DNA from: Paulownia fortunei | Taxonomy: Eukaryota > Streptophyta > Magnoliopsida > Lamiales > Paulowniaceae | Assembly (NCBI GenBank): GCA_019321725.1 | Contig: CM033115.1 | Coordinates: 8,380,673-8,444,672, forward strand | Direction of reading: 5' to 3' | Length of the DNA stretch: 64,000 bases | Translations under genes and position numbers: made by a program | The notes under the pieces: generated by a model | The model's database searches: none | The model's input: only the letters and a program-made list of their open reading frames with translations | What the model was told of the DNA's origin: nothing | Shown here: one piece after another, positions 23,547 through 35,582 of the stretch | Numbering within the stretch: the first letter of the stretch is position 1 | How the letters are laid out: each line of letters begins with the position of its first letter

Positions 23547-24455
23547 ACTTACCACAAAGTGGACTTGAGCTAAGTTGAAACTTTCATTTGCTGTATCACA
23601 AGAATCATATAATGTTTATTCATGTTTTAATGTGATTGTTATTGTTTGTCAAGTGATGTAATGTTTGATGCATTTATAGTTTATGAAGCATGACACTATT
23701 AAGAATATAATGAGGTTTTTGAAAATGAAGTATGGAACTTGATTGATGGTCGGATAGACAAGGGACACGGGAGGAACCGACGGACCCAACAAATGGTGGC
23801 AAATACTTAAGGTTGAAAAAATGGCATAGGAAAGTCACAATGAATGAGATAGAATATGGTTAATACCTGAGATTGAAATACCAAGTATGAAAACCCCGTA
23901 TTAGTTCTCTTATTAGCCAATCATTATGAATAGGTTCCAAAAACCTCAGTCTATCACTATTAGTTAGGTATCACACTTCAAGGGCCCTAAAAAATGATTT
24001 ATGAATAAAAGTTATTAAATAGAATAATGCATTTAATGATTTATGAGATGTGCATATATGTTATTTGTTATTGCATTAGTTTCATCTTACCGAGCCTTTA
24101 GTTTATTAGATTTATGTGATGCAGGTGGAAATATACAAGTTTAGATGTTGACTAAGTCTGTAGAGCGACCAGACAGAGATTTGTTCATATGCCATGCTTC
24201 GAACTGTGTTGTAGTTTATTTTGAAAACTCTATTTTATTTTTAAATAAGCCGCTTTGTTATGGTTTTATAAACAGATGTACTCAGTTTTGATATATGTAT
24301 ATGGTGTGTTTAAAATGATTCAAGTTCTTTCTCTTATAGCTAAAAATGAGAACTTTTATTAAAACCATAACTCTAATATTGATGAAAAATTAACATTTCT
24401 TGACTTAACTATATCAGCTTGTTTGGACTCTGTAGTTAGATTAAGGGGTGTTACA
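23547..24455 (+). repeat. LTR-K LTR, 3' part (host of Athila1)
   Basis: About 909 bases matching, in the opposite orientation, the last part of the solo LTR 10349-11257. The match begins at acttaccacaaagtggactt and ends ggggtgttaca at 24455. The missing left part of this LTR must lie left of the window, beyond Athila1. Confidence 0.88.
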
Positions 24456-26469
24456 ATTCCTTAAGTGCCCTTTTTGCAGTGAAAAGCTCGATACCTCAGT
24501 TAAGAAAGATTGATGTGTTAAATGACCATAAAATGAATTATTTGTATTGCTCAATACTTGTTAAATTCTAAAGTGATTATTTGCCTAAATATTTTCTTTA
24601 GATATGTCACATTTGGCTAAAAATAAAAAGTATACAAAATGGTGCAAATTGATTTATAGGTTGACTGGGTTGCATGAAATCATTCTAAACCATATTGCAC
24701 TTGATTATAACACCAAAACATTATTTGTTGTCATCTTCCTAGCCCATAAACATGACTTTTGGCATGAGAAGACACCATGCATGATGCAACTAATCATTAC
24801 CCTCCACTTATCTCTCTTTAAAATGTCAAACAAGTTATTTTTAGCCATATTTTCTTGTGGAAGCTCCTCAAAAATGACCAGCCTTCTTCTCCAAAGTTTC
24901 TCCCAAATTTATCCACTCTCTTACTCATAAAAATTGAATTCAATTCATAGAAATCCATAAAACACAAACTAGAACAAGTTTTCACCCTTTTAAAATTGAA
25001 AATCGTTAATTTTGAATATTAATTCCAATTTAATCAAGGTATATTCTTTTTCAAAGTTTTTTATGGTGAGTTAGTAGTATCTTGGATGGTTACATGTTTG
25101 AGTATGTTTTTGTATGAATGAAAAATCAAGTGGGATAGACTTAAAGCCAAAATTAAGCTAGTTTCTAGCAAAATTTATAGTCTTGTGAAATATGCTTAAT
25201 TTACTTATTTCTATTAATCTTGTAATGCTTATATTGTGTTTGGAAGTGCCTACAAATTATTGTGATCAATAGCAATTAGTTTGCTTAATTGAAGGTTAGA
25301 ATCAATTTAAGTTAGAACTGAGTTTATGTCATTTTAATTTGGATTGTGTTCATATTTTGTGGGCTGCCTTAATAATTATATTTGAATTATTTGTTATTTA
25401 ATGGATGCCCTAATGTTTAATTTCGTAAATTAATAGTAAAATATGAAGTATGCATTATTTTTTAGGTTATGTAATTGATATGGAAATGTTTACAAAAGAT
25501 TGAAAAGTATATATAATTTTAATTAGAATAGATTATGTGATTTATTAAAAGGATATTGAAAGGTGCATTATTTGATTATGTTAGGCCTTTAACATATCCT
25601 ATCTTCCAAAGAGATTAATCTTTTCACTTAGCTTAAAGTGGACTTGAGGTAAGTTGAAACTTTCATTTACTGTATCACAAGGATCATATAATGTTGTTCA
25701 TGTTTTAATGTGATTGTCCTTATTTGCCAAATGATGTAATGTTTGATACATACATGGTTCATGAAGCATGATACTATATTAAGAATATAATGAGTTTTTT
25801 TAAAAGAAAGTATGGAACTTGATTAATGGTCGGGTACGCACATAATGCGGGAGGGACCGACGGACCCAACAAAAGGTGGCAAATACTTGAGATTGAAAAA
25901 CTGGTATAGGAAAGCCACAATGAATGAGACAGAATATGACTAATACCTGAGGTTTAAAAACCAAGTATGGAATCCCCGTATTATTTCTCTTATTGACCAA
26001 TCATTATGAAAAGGTTCTGAAAACCATGATCTATTGCTATTAGTTAGGTATCATACTTCACGGTGCTTAAAGAATGATTTATAAATAAAAGTTATTAAAT
26101 TGAATAATGTATTTAATCATTTATGTGATTTACATGTACGCTATTTGTTATTGCGTCAGTTTCACCTTACTGAGCCTTTAGCTCATTAGATTCATATAAT
26201 GCAGGTGAAAATTTACAGGTTTAGAGATTGAGTGAGTCTTTAGAGCGGTTGGATAGAGATTTGTTCATATGCTATGCTTCGAGTTGTTTTGTAGCCTATT
26301 TTAAAAACTTTGTTTTGAAACCACAAATGACTTTAAGTTCTTTTCTCTTATAGCCAAAAAGGAAAACTTTTATTAAAACCATAACTCTATTATTGATGAA
26401 AAGTTAACATTTCTTGACTTAACTGTATCAACTTGTTTAGGTTCTGCAGTTACGTTGAGGCGTGTTACA
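24456..26469 (+). repeat. Second LTR-K LTR, lacking its first ~200 bases
   Basis: This starts inside the LTR (attccttaagtgccctttttgcag, equal to about 12440 of the solo copy) directly after the end of the previous LTR. It runs to the LTR end gcgtgttaca at 26469. It includes every segment of the solo LTR in order. Reading frames at 24604-24930 and 25800-26000 have counterparts in the solo copy only because the LTRs are homologous. Confidence 0.88.
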
Positions 26470-26778
26470 TATTTACTATTGCCAAATCAGCCATGGATAG
26501 ATATTAGCTTGGACTTCATTCTTGGCCTATCGCGGGCTCAACAAGGCAATGTTTCTATCTTCATCGTTGTGGATCGGCTCTCTAAAATAGCCCACTTTAT
26601 TCCATGCAAAAGGACCACAAACACAGTTAATGTTGCTCAATTATATTTTCATGACATTTATTGTCTCCATGGTTTGTCTCTTTTGATTGTTTCTGACCAA
26701 AATTCATGTTTTCTTAGTCACTTTTGGCGAAGTCTTTGCCGTCTTGTTAATACTCTCTTAAATTTCAACTCCACCTAT
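26470..26778 (+). pseudogene. gypsy integrase core fragment, copy 1
   Basis: Part of a Ty3/gypsy integrase core: WIDISLDFILGLSRAQQGN (first catalytic Asp), FIVVDRLSKIAHFIPCKRTT, YCLHGLSLLIVSDQNSCFL (second Asp). It is cut off at LNFNSTY by the Athila2 LTR starting at 26779, before the catalytic Glu. The left edge abuts an LTR-K end, so the N-terminal half is absent. About 22 of 309 bases differ from copy 2 at 29768-30076. Confidence 0.9.
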
Positions 26779-28413
26779 TGATAAGTTAGTTTTATACCAA
26801 CAATTCATATACCTTTTGATTAACATTTGATTTGTTTTCAAGTGTTTGTGTTACTTTTTATGTATTTAATGTGAAATCTTGTAGGTAATGACAATAAGAG
26901 AAGAAAATGGAAAGAAATCAAAAATTTGGTTGAAATGTTGAAGAATTCGAGTTGTGGTGCCATTGATGGTAGTTTTGGTATTTAAATCATAACTCTCAAG
27001 AACAATTTCATATAAACTTTATTCTTGATCCATTGTAAATCCAAGATATAGATCTACAACTTCTATGTTTACCACAAAATCAAATTCTGTTAATTTAAAT
27101 GAGAAAAACTAACTTCAAAAGTCAGCACTGGGCTGCAATTTTCTAGGATGACACATCTTGGTATTTTCAGTATAACTCTCTCCAACAAAGTCATATTTAG
27201 TTGATTCAAGTTTTAATGGAAATCCAAAACATAGGGATATAATTCATATGAAGACACCAAAATCTATTTTGGCTTCTAAAGTGGTAAAAAATTATTTGAA
27301 AGAGGCTACAAGCGCTGCATAAATCAATTCTGGGCAGCAAGTGCAGCGCCTAGGCGCTGTACACACTGTCTTGGACAGACAAGGCAGCGCTTATGCACTG
27401 CTAACCAGCACCTAGGTACTACCGAGCAGACAAGTAAGGTCAAAATGGGCATTTTGCTCTCTTTAGGGCATTTCCCATCTATTTTGAGGGATTCCAAAGT
27501 CTCTAAATCAATTTTTGGAGGAGAAGAGTGAGGAGAAGCCAAGAAGCAAAGGACAACAAGGAGACTTGGAGAGAAGAAGGTCATTCTTAGAGACAAACCA
27601 TTCTTGGAGACAAAGAAAGCTTCAACCATTACTTCTACTTCACAAATTAGTGAACAATTTCTATGTTATTTCTTATGTATTTATTGAAGTTATATTCATA
27701 CATGAGGAACTAAACTTTTCTTTCTAGAGGATGATGTAACCTTATTTAGACCTATATTTTGAATTCCAAATAATATTAGTTCAAGTTATTCATCTTGTTT
27801 GTGTTATCTTGTTTAGTATTTCATCTTGATTAATTGGCCACTAATTGAGATTGTTTAACGTATGAGATTCGACACTCGAGATAGGGAAGATTATACATGA
27901 TCATAGGGATAACACAACCTAGGAATCATAGAGTTGAGAAGCTTATGAAACCTTTGAAGTTTTGAAGAAGAATTCATTGAACTTTTGTAAAGTTTTATTT
28001 TTGAATTTTTATAGAGATATCGAAATTCATGTTAGAACTTATAGTCAATTTGGCACTCGAGAGAGGGAATTGATGAGCTTAGGAATTCTTAACTTACATG
28101 TCTTATTAACTTGAATTGGTATATTTTGGAAGGAAGAACATAAGTGATAATTTGATGAGTCATTCCTCTAGAATTTCTTACTCATAAGGTGTTTGTTGAA
28201 TTACTTTTAAAAACTCCATTCTTGTCTATGCTTTTTATCTTACTTTACTTTGTTTACCAACAATCACTCAATTTTCTAGATAAAATTAGGACTATTTGAA
28301 ATACGGTACTTAATGTAATTTTTTATTACAATCCTTGTGGATACTCAACTCAACTCATCATTATATTAAAATTTGACACCGTGCACTTGCGGTTTGCATA
28401 ATTTTCACGAACA
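26779..28413 (+). repeat. Athila2 5' LTR (1635 bp)
   Basis: The LTR begins TGATAAGTTAG inside the integrase fragment and ends ttcacgaaca just before the primer site. It is collinear with the Athila1 LTR pieces (for example 27515-28413 with 22700-23546). It includes a gcgcctaggcgc palindrome at about 27346. Confidence 0.9.
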
Positions 28414-28419
28414 AGTTTT

Positions 28420-28437
28420 TGGCACTATTGCTAGGGA
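28420..28437 (+). promoter_or_regulatory. Athila-type primer-binding site (Athila2, degenerate)
   Basis: tggcactattgctaggga lies at the position of the Athila primer site, with more mismatches than in Athila1. It fixes the LTR end at 28413. Confidence 0.8.
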
Positions 28438-28655
28438 TTGTTTTATCATAATTGCATTAATATTGTTATGACTTAGTTTTGATTTTAATTTAGATTATTT
28501 TTACTTTCTTCCCATATTTTGATGTTGTTTTGCCTTACATTGGATTATGCGTATTTGTATGCATAAGACTAGTAGTCTTGACTTGGGTTATTTTGATCCG
28601 GAAATTGAGCAGACTCTTCGACCTATTGAGTAGCAAAAAAATTGATAATCAAACC

Positions 28656-29502
28656 ATGGCGAATAACACCAACAATGTTAATGTGAATGTCAATGTTCTA
28701 TTGTAATAACCACAAACACAATGAGCTATTCGGGACTATTTTCAACCAACCATGAACTAAAACTACTTTGGGATAGCTCGACAACCGATCAATGCTAATA
28801 ATTTTGAACTTAAACTAGCTCTCATTAGCATGGTGCAACAAAACCAATCTGGAGGAAGTGCGGTGGAGGATCCAAATACATACTTAACTATGTTTTTGGA
28901 GATTTGTGACACCATCAAAATGAATGGAGTACCCGATGATGCCACTAGACTTCGTTTATTTCTATTCTCTCTCTGAGACAAAGCTAGACTATGGTTAAAA
29001 TATTTTGCACCATGTAGCATATCGAGTTGGAATGACTTGATACAAAAATTCCTTGCTAAGTACTTTCCACCAAGCAAGACACTTCAACTCAAGAGTGAGA
29101 TAACTCAATTCCGTCAACAAGATTTTGAGCCACTATATGAAGCTTGGGAGAGGTTTAAAGATTTTCTAAGAAGGTGTCCTCAACATAGTTATGAGGATTG
29201 GCAGCAGGTACAATACTTCTACAATGGTTTGACTAGGCAAACTTGAACTATAATAGATGCTGCCGCAGGTGGGACTTTGATGTCTAAGACTGCAAATGAA
29301 GCCCATATTTTGCTGGAGGAGATGGTTACTAATAGCTATCAATGGCCTTTCGAGAGGTCTTCCATAAAAATAGTTGCTGGTGTTCTTGAGGTAGATTCAT
29401 TTACACAATTAGCTGCACAAGTTTTTGCTCTTTCTAACCAAATTCCAGCTTGGACTTCTAATGGAGCTTCTCAAGGAATGGACTCCATGGCATCTATCAG
29501 CC
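28656..29502 (+). pseudogene. gag: Athila2 gag, truncated and broken
   Basis: Sister of the Athila1 gag, starting at the equivalent ATG (28656). Stops appear early (TAA near 28704) and within LFSLxD. The segments FLAKYFPPSKTLQLKSEITQF and DFEPLYEAWERFKDFLRRC are in one frame from 29037. The match ends at about 29502 (after GMDSMAS), where LTR-K sequence begins. There is no protease, pol or 3' LTR, so Athila2 is a 5' fragment of an element. Confidence 0.88.
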
Positions 29503-29767
29503 ATGGAAATTTAAAGGTTTAAAGGTTGATTGAGTCTTTAGAGCAGTTGGATATAGATTTGTTCATATGCTATGCTTCAAGTTGTTTTGTAGCCTATTTT
29601 GAAAACTCTATTTTAAAACTACAAATGACTTCAAGTTCTTTTCTCTTATAGCTAAAAAGGGGAATTTTTATTAAAACCATAACTCTATTATTGATGAAAA
29701 GTTAACATTTCTTAACTTAACTGTATCAACATGTTTAGGTTCTGCAGTTACGTTGAGGTGTATTACA
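29503..29767 (+). repeat. LTR-K LTR 3' end, copy next to integrase copy 2
   Basis: This matches 26205-26469 base for base apart from scattered substitutions (gtttaaaggttgattgagtc... to gtattaca). It is joined to the same integrase position as the LTR at 26469, showing that the LTR end and the adjoining integrase were duplicated together. Confidence 0.87.
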
Positions 29768-30692
29768 TTTTTACTATTGCTAAATCAGCCATGGATAGAT
29801 ATTAGCTTAGACTTCATCCTTGGCCTATCGTAGGCTCAACAAGGCAATGTTTCTATCTTCATTGTGGTAGATCGGTTCTCCAAGATAGCCCGCTTTATTC
29901 CATGCAAAAGGACCACAAACACAGTTAATGTTGCTCAATTATATTTTCATGACATTTATTGTCTCCATGGTTTACCTCTTTTGATTATTTCTGACCATAA
30001 TTCATGTTTTCTTAGTCACTTTTGGTGAAGTCTTTGTCGTCTTGTTAATACTCTCTTAAATTTCAGCTCCGCCTATCACCCACAAACAGTTGGCCAAACT
30101 GAAGTAGTGAACCACTCCTTAGGAAACTTATTGCTCAGCTTGGTGGTTACGAATTTGAAGTCCTAGGATGCAGAAATCTTGCTGAATTTGCACACAACCA
30201 TGTTATTAATCGCAACACTAGCTTTAGTCTCTTCTATGTAGTTTTCAGTCTGTGATCTTCATCCTCTATCAGATTATGTCAGCCCAGATGGCTCCGTACC
30301 TGACCTCATTACCCAGCTTCAGCAGGTTTTCAAACGAACACATGATCACTTAATTGGATCTACTTCCAAATATAAATTACAAGCTGACCAAAAACGTCGA
30401 TTGGTAGAGTTTAATGTGGGTGATTTTGTTTGGGCCATCTTGACTAAGGATTATTTTCCAGCTCATAAGTACAACAACCTCGCTGCACGCAAGTTGGACT
30501 ACTTGAGATCATTAAAAAGATAAATCCTAATGCTTACCATCTGTTGCTTTCTAGTCACCTTCACACTTTCGATGTCTTCAATGTTAAGCACCTTCTTCCT
30601 TATACTACTAACACGGACTCTGATGATGACCCCATTGTGGATTCAAGGATGAATCTTCTCCATCCTGCAGAAATTGATGCAATACAAATCTA
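29768..30692 (+). pseudogene. gypsy integrase, copy 2, to end of pol
   Basis: A longer copy of the same integrase. The core matches copy 1 and continues past the site where Athila2 interrupts that one: HPQTVGQTEVVNHSLGNLL contains the catalytic Glu, with Val where most elements have Asp before Gly. Frame changes follow. The C-terminal domain (LQADQKRRLVEFNVGDFVW, KDYFPAHKYNNLAARKL) and the closing LHPAEIDAIQI lead to TAA at about 30690. The phrases are those of chromovirus-type pol. There is no upstream RT in the window. Confidence 0.85.
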
Positions 30693-30970
30693 AAATCCAC
30701 CCTAGGTTGAAAAATAAGGCGATAAGGCCTGCAAACTGAGTAATAGAATTTGAATAAAACCCTTTAGAATTCTCTTGATTGCTTGAAATTTTTCAGTATT
30801 CAGTTGAATCAATGAGTAATTAATGCTACAACATAAAAAAGGATATCTTAGACTTAGTCTTCAAGACTTCTAGTTGGGCCTCTCCTACGGGCACATTAAC
30901 CTGGACTTGGACTTTAATTTATCTTCCTTTAAAAGAAGTACCTAAAGGAGATTATTAACAATTTTTTTTC
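30693..30970 (+). other. Unassigned spacer after integrase copy 2
   Basis: AT-rich sequence between the end of pol and the truncated end of a minus-strand LTR. By position it may be 3' untranslated or LTR sequence of the integrase-bearing element, but I find no second copy in the window. A T-rich run (about 30961-30979) marks the junction with the next LTR. Confidence 0.4.
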
Positions 30971-32252
30971 TTTTTTTTGGTTGCTACAATTAGCTAACAT
31001 GTAGAGCAATGTAATCATATTATAGAATTGCCTAAAATCACTAATCTACTTCAGCAAAACCAACCCACTTATCACAACACGAAAATAGTAAGTTCTATCA
31101 TGACAGTTTTGAGTCTTTTTAATTATCAAACTATATTTCAATTTATAACCTCTCCAAACTTACATACATCACATAAACTCATATATAAACACATATATGG
31201 TTAAATATACAGGTTTTAATCAAGTTATTATACATATATATAGCTTTAAAGTAAAAAATCAACAAGTATACAGTTTTTGTCCTTAGTGATTCTATTGTGA
31301 AAATCCTTCTTTTATGAATAATAAGACATAAATAACATACTAACCTGATTATAAATAATAATAGAAGCTTTAGAAATCATAACACGCCAATAATTCAAGA
31401 ATTGAAATTAAAACATGAGTTAAGCTCACCTATACACAACTTTAAGTTTCTACTTGCTCGTCCCTTGCTTTTCTTTACTTTCTTCACATTTTTATTCAAT
31501 TGAATCACTTGAGAGAAACTTTTAAAATTCATTATGGAGGTTTGGAAGGTGAAATAGCTCAGAAATGATTTTTGGTCATGGTTTCATGGAAATGAAGAAA
31601 GGTTGATGTGGTAGCTTGAGGTGGCAAAGCTTGAGGTGTCAAGAGGTGGTTCAAATATGATGTTATACACACCTTATATAGCTCTAATCTATTTTTTATC
31701 ATTATTTTTTTATCTATTTACAACTTATTTTAATTTCCATATGATCTGATAATAAATTATGCCTTAATTTCTTAACCGTTCATTCGATCTCCAAATTGAT
31801 TGACATTCGATTCTTAAATGATTATCTAGTTTTTATTTCTAAAATTATATGCACGTATGGACCTTGTAATATGACTCTTAAATTACATTATGTGATGCCT
31901 AATATCGCAAGTATGTTAATTTATGAACGTTACTTTTAAAACACCTTGATTTAATTGAATCGAATCATATAAGCTTACTAGTAACACCCTTAATACTTTT
32001 TAAATTATAACATATAACCTATGAATATCCAATATATTGACCAATCTATTCTTTTTCTTATCTAAATGTAGAATTTTTATTAGTTAGGTTATAAGATCTC
32101 AACCACTAACATCATGTGATAGCATTAGAGGTCTAACGATTAAGAATGCTATATAAAATGCTATGTAAATGTTAATACAAATTAGCATATAAGTAGCTTG
32201 TAATACATGAATCATATTGGCCAAGTGAGTAGTGTGAGGTTTGGGTATTACA
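30971..32252 (-). repeat. Tekay2 3' LTR (minus), left end truncated
   Basis: On the minus strand it starts TGTAATACCCAAACCTCACACTACTCAC at 32252. It aligns with the start of the Tekay1 LTR (7254 onward) through ggagatcgaatgaacgg and further, but with many substitutions, so it is a distinct subfamily. The alignment fades near 30971 before any LTR end, so the copy is truncated. Confidence 0.8.
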
Positions 32253-32266
32253 TCTTCCCCTCTTTA
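32253..32266 (-). promoter_or_regulatory. Polypurine tract (Tekay2, minus strand)
   Basis: The minus strand reads taaagaggggaaga directly before the TGTAATACCC LTR start, the same arrangement as at 7241-7253. Confidence 0.82.
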
Positions 32267-32536
32267 TTAAAATCTCATCCTCAAAATTTACTTATCAAAA
32301 GAGTTTTGGATACTTAACTTTCATATCATCTTCCCTTTCCCAAATAGCTTCTTCTATTGACTGATTTCTCCATAATACTTTAACCAATGGGATCTTTTTA
32401 TTTCTAAGTTGTTTTACTTCTCTTAGAAGAATCTCTATAGGTCATTCTCCTTAACTCAAATCTATTTTCAGCTCTGTAGGTTCATTCTTCAAAATATGAG
32501 ATGGATTTGCAATATATATCCTTAACATGGATATAT
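32267..32536 (-). pseudogene. Tekay2 pol C-terminus with chromodomain remnant
   Basis: On the minus strand this encodes RIYIANPSHILKNEPTELKI, then (after stops) EILLREVKQLRNKKIPLVK, VLWRNQSIEEAIWERED and KYPKLF, ending in two stop codons next to the polypurine tract. It is collinear with 6960-7216 of Tekay1. The rest of pol is missing: the right edge is the end of a Tekay1-type LTR fragment. Confidence 0.85.
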
Positions 32537-34269
32537 TGTAACACCTCCATTATTACACAACTAGATATATATTATAATTTGACATGATAGAACCTGTGTG
32601 CATGTATGGAATATTTTTTTTAACACTTTAAGAAAAGATAAATCACTTCTTACATGCACAACCCTGTTTAAAATACTTTATAACACATGTCATGTATATA
32701 GCAGGATCGGTATTTATATAAAAGCTCAACACCCACAACGACCCAATATTTACATACTTATTTACAGTAAAGTTTTAAAAGCAAAATATAGTACCAGTCT
32801 AAAAATATAATACAACAGACTCAAAATATAACAAGCCAACAAAATAGCCCAATAGGTCGTCATCCATGCACACGCTCTCTCAAACACCTACAGGAGCTCC
32901 AACTGCCGCCCAACCAATAAAAGATGCTTCAAGTATCGTCGTACTCACCTACAATGCATAAACTATATGAGCTAACGCTCATCAAGTAAAGATTATGCAT
33001 GTCAAAGAATAATCCACAATATCAAGATATGCAACTCAAAATGCTATGCTCACAATGCAATTTTATGCATCAAAATATTTCTCTCAAAATTATTTCTTTC
33101 TTGGACCCCTGACCAACACTACTATCCCATGCATCGAAAAAGAGCTCTGTACACCGCCATAATCCAATGGCCAATAATCATATAAGCATGAAAATCCATG
33201 CATACTCATACGCATGCAAATCCATGCACGCGAACCTGCAAATCCATGCATACTCATACGCATGCAAATCCATGCATGCTTCGGTGCACTAGTAGTGGTC
33301 AGCAAAATATATTCCTTTCTCACAATCATGCCGTGCAATGCAAGATTTATCACAATGCTCGTATATGATGCATGCACGTGCTAATGACAATGCCCATGTA
33401 TCTATGCTCAATGGAGAGCCCTCTACTATGCACATATGATTTATAATATTACATATAATTCACACATCTACTATGTCTATGCATTGTGGTTGCAAATGAA
33501 TCTTTACTTACTTTTCACTTGGTTGGTGGCTTAGTCTAAATTTGTTTAGTATTCCTCTCCAACCTTAGATGTAAAATAGCTTGTAATATTACCCAACATC
33601 AAGCACTATTCCCAATTTGGCAAGTAGACCTTAAACACCAAGCTATAAGCTAACAATCAAGCTTTCACAAACTAGAACCCAATATAACCCCTCAAATACC
33701 CCAATTTCTCATCTTAAATACATGCAAACATCATGTAATTGAAGTATTATAACTCTAATAGCATGTGCCTAATTGTTAACACTCAACAGCAACATGTCTA
33801 GGTTGAAACATGCTAAGTGATCAAATGTGGCAGATTCACATTTTCATATTTTCTTGCTGTCAAGTTTAGTTGCATGATAATTTTAACATCCCTAAGCATA
33901 TCCAATCACTCCCAAATTTTTACCACACTTAGATAACATGTATATAAATGTAAACATATCATATAATTGCTAAAAATCATGGATATAGCTTTCCAAGTTC
34001 AGCTCTCTTCATGACATACTGAAACAGATTGTTTCCTACCGTGACAGTTTTGCACACTTCATGACATTAATGGTTTTGGCACCGTTAAGTATATTCAATC
34101 ACTCCAAACTTTTCACCATACTTAGATAACATATATAAGGAGACAACCAGGTCATAATATTACCAAAAATAATGGATTTAGCTCCCTTAATTCAGTTTCC
34201 TTCACAGCACACCAAAACAGATTTTGCTATTTTGGCAGTTTGAGTGTTTCTCCAATATCATTCTCTATT
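32537..34269 (-). repeat. Tekay1-type LTR fragment in minus orientation
   Basis: The minus strand matches the Tekay1 LTR from about position 770 of the window-start copy to its end (tgttaca, plus-strand tgtaacacc at 32537). The similarity is much closer than that of the Tekay2 LTRs. The right edge at about 34269 (ttctctatt, then accaaag) stops abruptly at Tekay2 gag. It includes the inverted gcatggattt subrepeats (33180-33290). The LTR start and any flanking duplication are missing. Confidence 0.9.
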
Positions 34270-35405
34270 ACCAAAGATAGAGAATTTACCTTTTACCACT
34301 GATGGGTTCACCTCATCATCTGATCTAGTGATGGTAAAGACTCTAGCTGGCACTTTTCTTTGTTCTATTGGATTTAGATTATTTAGACATACTCTAGAAA
34401 TATGTCCAACCTTCCCATACACAAAGCAAGTTCTAGTCTCCGTCAGGGAGACTGCACTGTGCTGACCACCACATTTAGGACAAGAAGATTGCGACATCGG
34501 TGTTTTACCTTGATCAATCTTTGTATGATTACTCTAATCTCACTGTTGTTGCCCTTGTCTTTGTTGGAATTTAGATTTTTTATTCTACATTTAAAATGGT
34601 CTCTTTTTTTTATTTCCAACCCATCGTTGCCCCTATCCTTGCTTGAATTGGCATCGAATCTCCTAAGTATGGGAAATTCTAAGCTCAGTTTGTTCTACCA
34701 CTAAATCTCTCTCAACAATTTGTGAGTAAGCCACTCCTTGGATTCCTGCCATTTTCACATCTCTATATAGCTCTGGTCTCAAACCTTCAAGAAATCTTTC
34801 AACTTTCAATGCATTAGTGTTGACCATATGTGTGGCAAATTTAGATATTTGTTCAAACATACAAATGTAGTCTCCAACTGTCATAGTTCCCTGCCGTAGC
34901 TATATAAATCCATTCATCTTCATTGCACGAACTGAAGCTGTGAAGTATTTGTTTTGAAACAACTTGAATCTATCCCAAGTCATGATAGTAGTGTCTTTGA
35001 TGCTCCTCATTTTATCCCACCAATATCCAGCACTGCCTCGAAGCATAAAGAATATAGGATCTCTTATTCTGAAACTCCACTATACTTAAACATGTTTTCA
35101 AGAGTTCTCAACCAATCTTCTACAGCTGTAGGATCTACTGCATCCTCAAACACTGATGGGTTTAGTTTTTTGAATCTTTCCCCAACTATCTCCACCTATT
35201 CTACTTGCGATTATGGTTGAACCATTTCAGCCCTTGGTTGTCCACCCACATCCCTCTACTGGATAAGTTGTTGAATTTGTTATGATTGTTATTCAACAAG
35301 CTCTATAAGTTGATTAATGATGAAATCACAATCATTATTCAAAATAGGTATCTCCTTTCCTAGATTTCAGACTCCACTACTACTTTCACCCCTTATTCTC
35401 ACCAT
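34270..35405 (-). pseudogene. gag: Tekay2 gag (broken)
   Basis: Minus-strand gag with the start ATG at 35403-35405 (MVRIRGESSSG, compare MVRTRGESSGG in Tekay1). The core FEDAVDPTAVEDWLRTLENMF is followed by several frame changes. VERFLEGLRPELYRDVKMAG lies in the 34663-34884 part. The last part has CPKCGGQHSAVS and the knuckle CFVYGKVGHISRVC, where the second Cys is Tyr. It ends at the LTR fragment at 34269, shortly before the expected protease. Confidence 0.88.
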
Positions 35406-35562
35406 GACTGCAATACCATTTTTTTAATAAAATATTTTATAATAAATGGACAATATAATTCATGAAATACATAATGCATTATAACATAAAATAAAACTTA
35501 CTGGCATTGCTGTGCTCCACAAGTTCCAAGATCATGTACATGGATAGTCTACAGAATCAAGA

Positions 35563-35579
35563 CCTAGACTCTGATACCA
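35563..35579 (-). promoter_or_regulatory. Primer-binding site, initiator-Met type (Tekay2)
   Basis: The minus strand reads TGGTATCAGAGTCTAGG beginning at 35579, next to the LTR end at 35583. It has one mismatch from the standard TGGTATCAGAGCC. Confidence 0.88.
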
Positions 35580-35582
35580 CTC

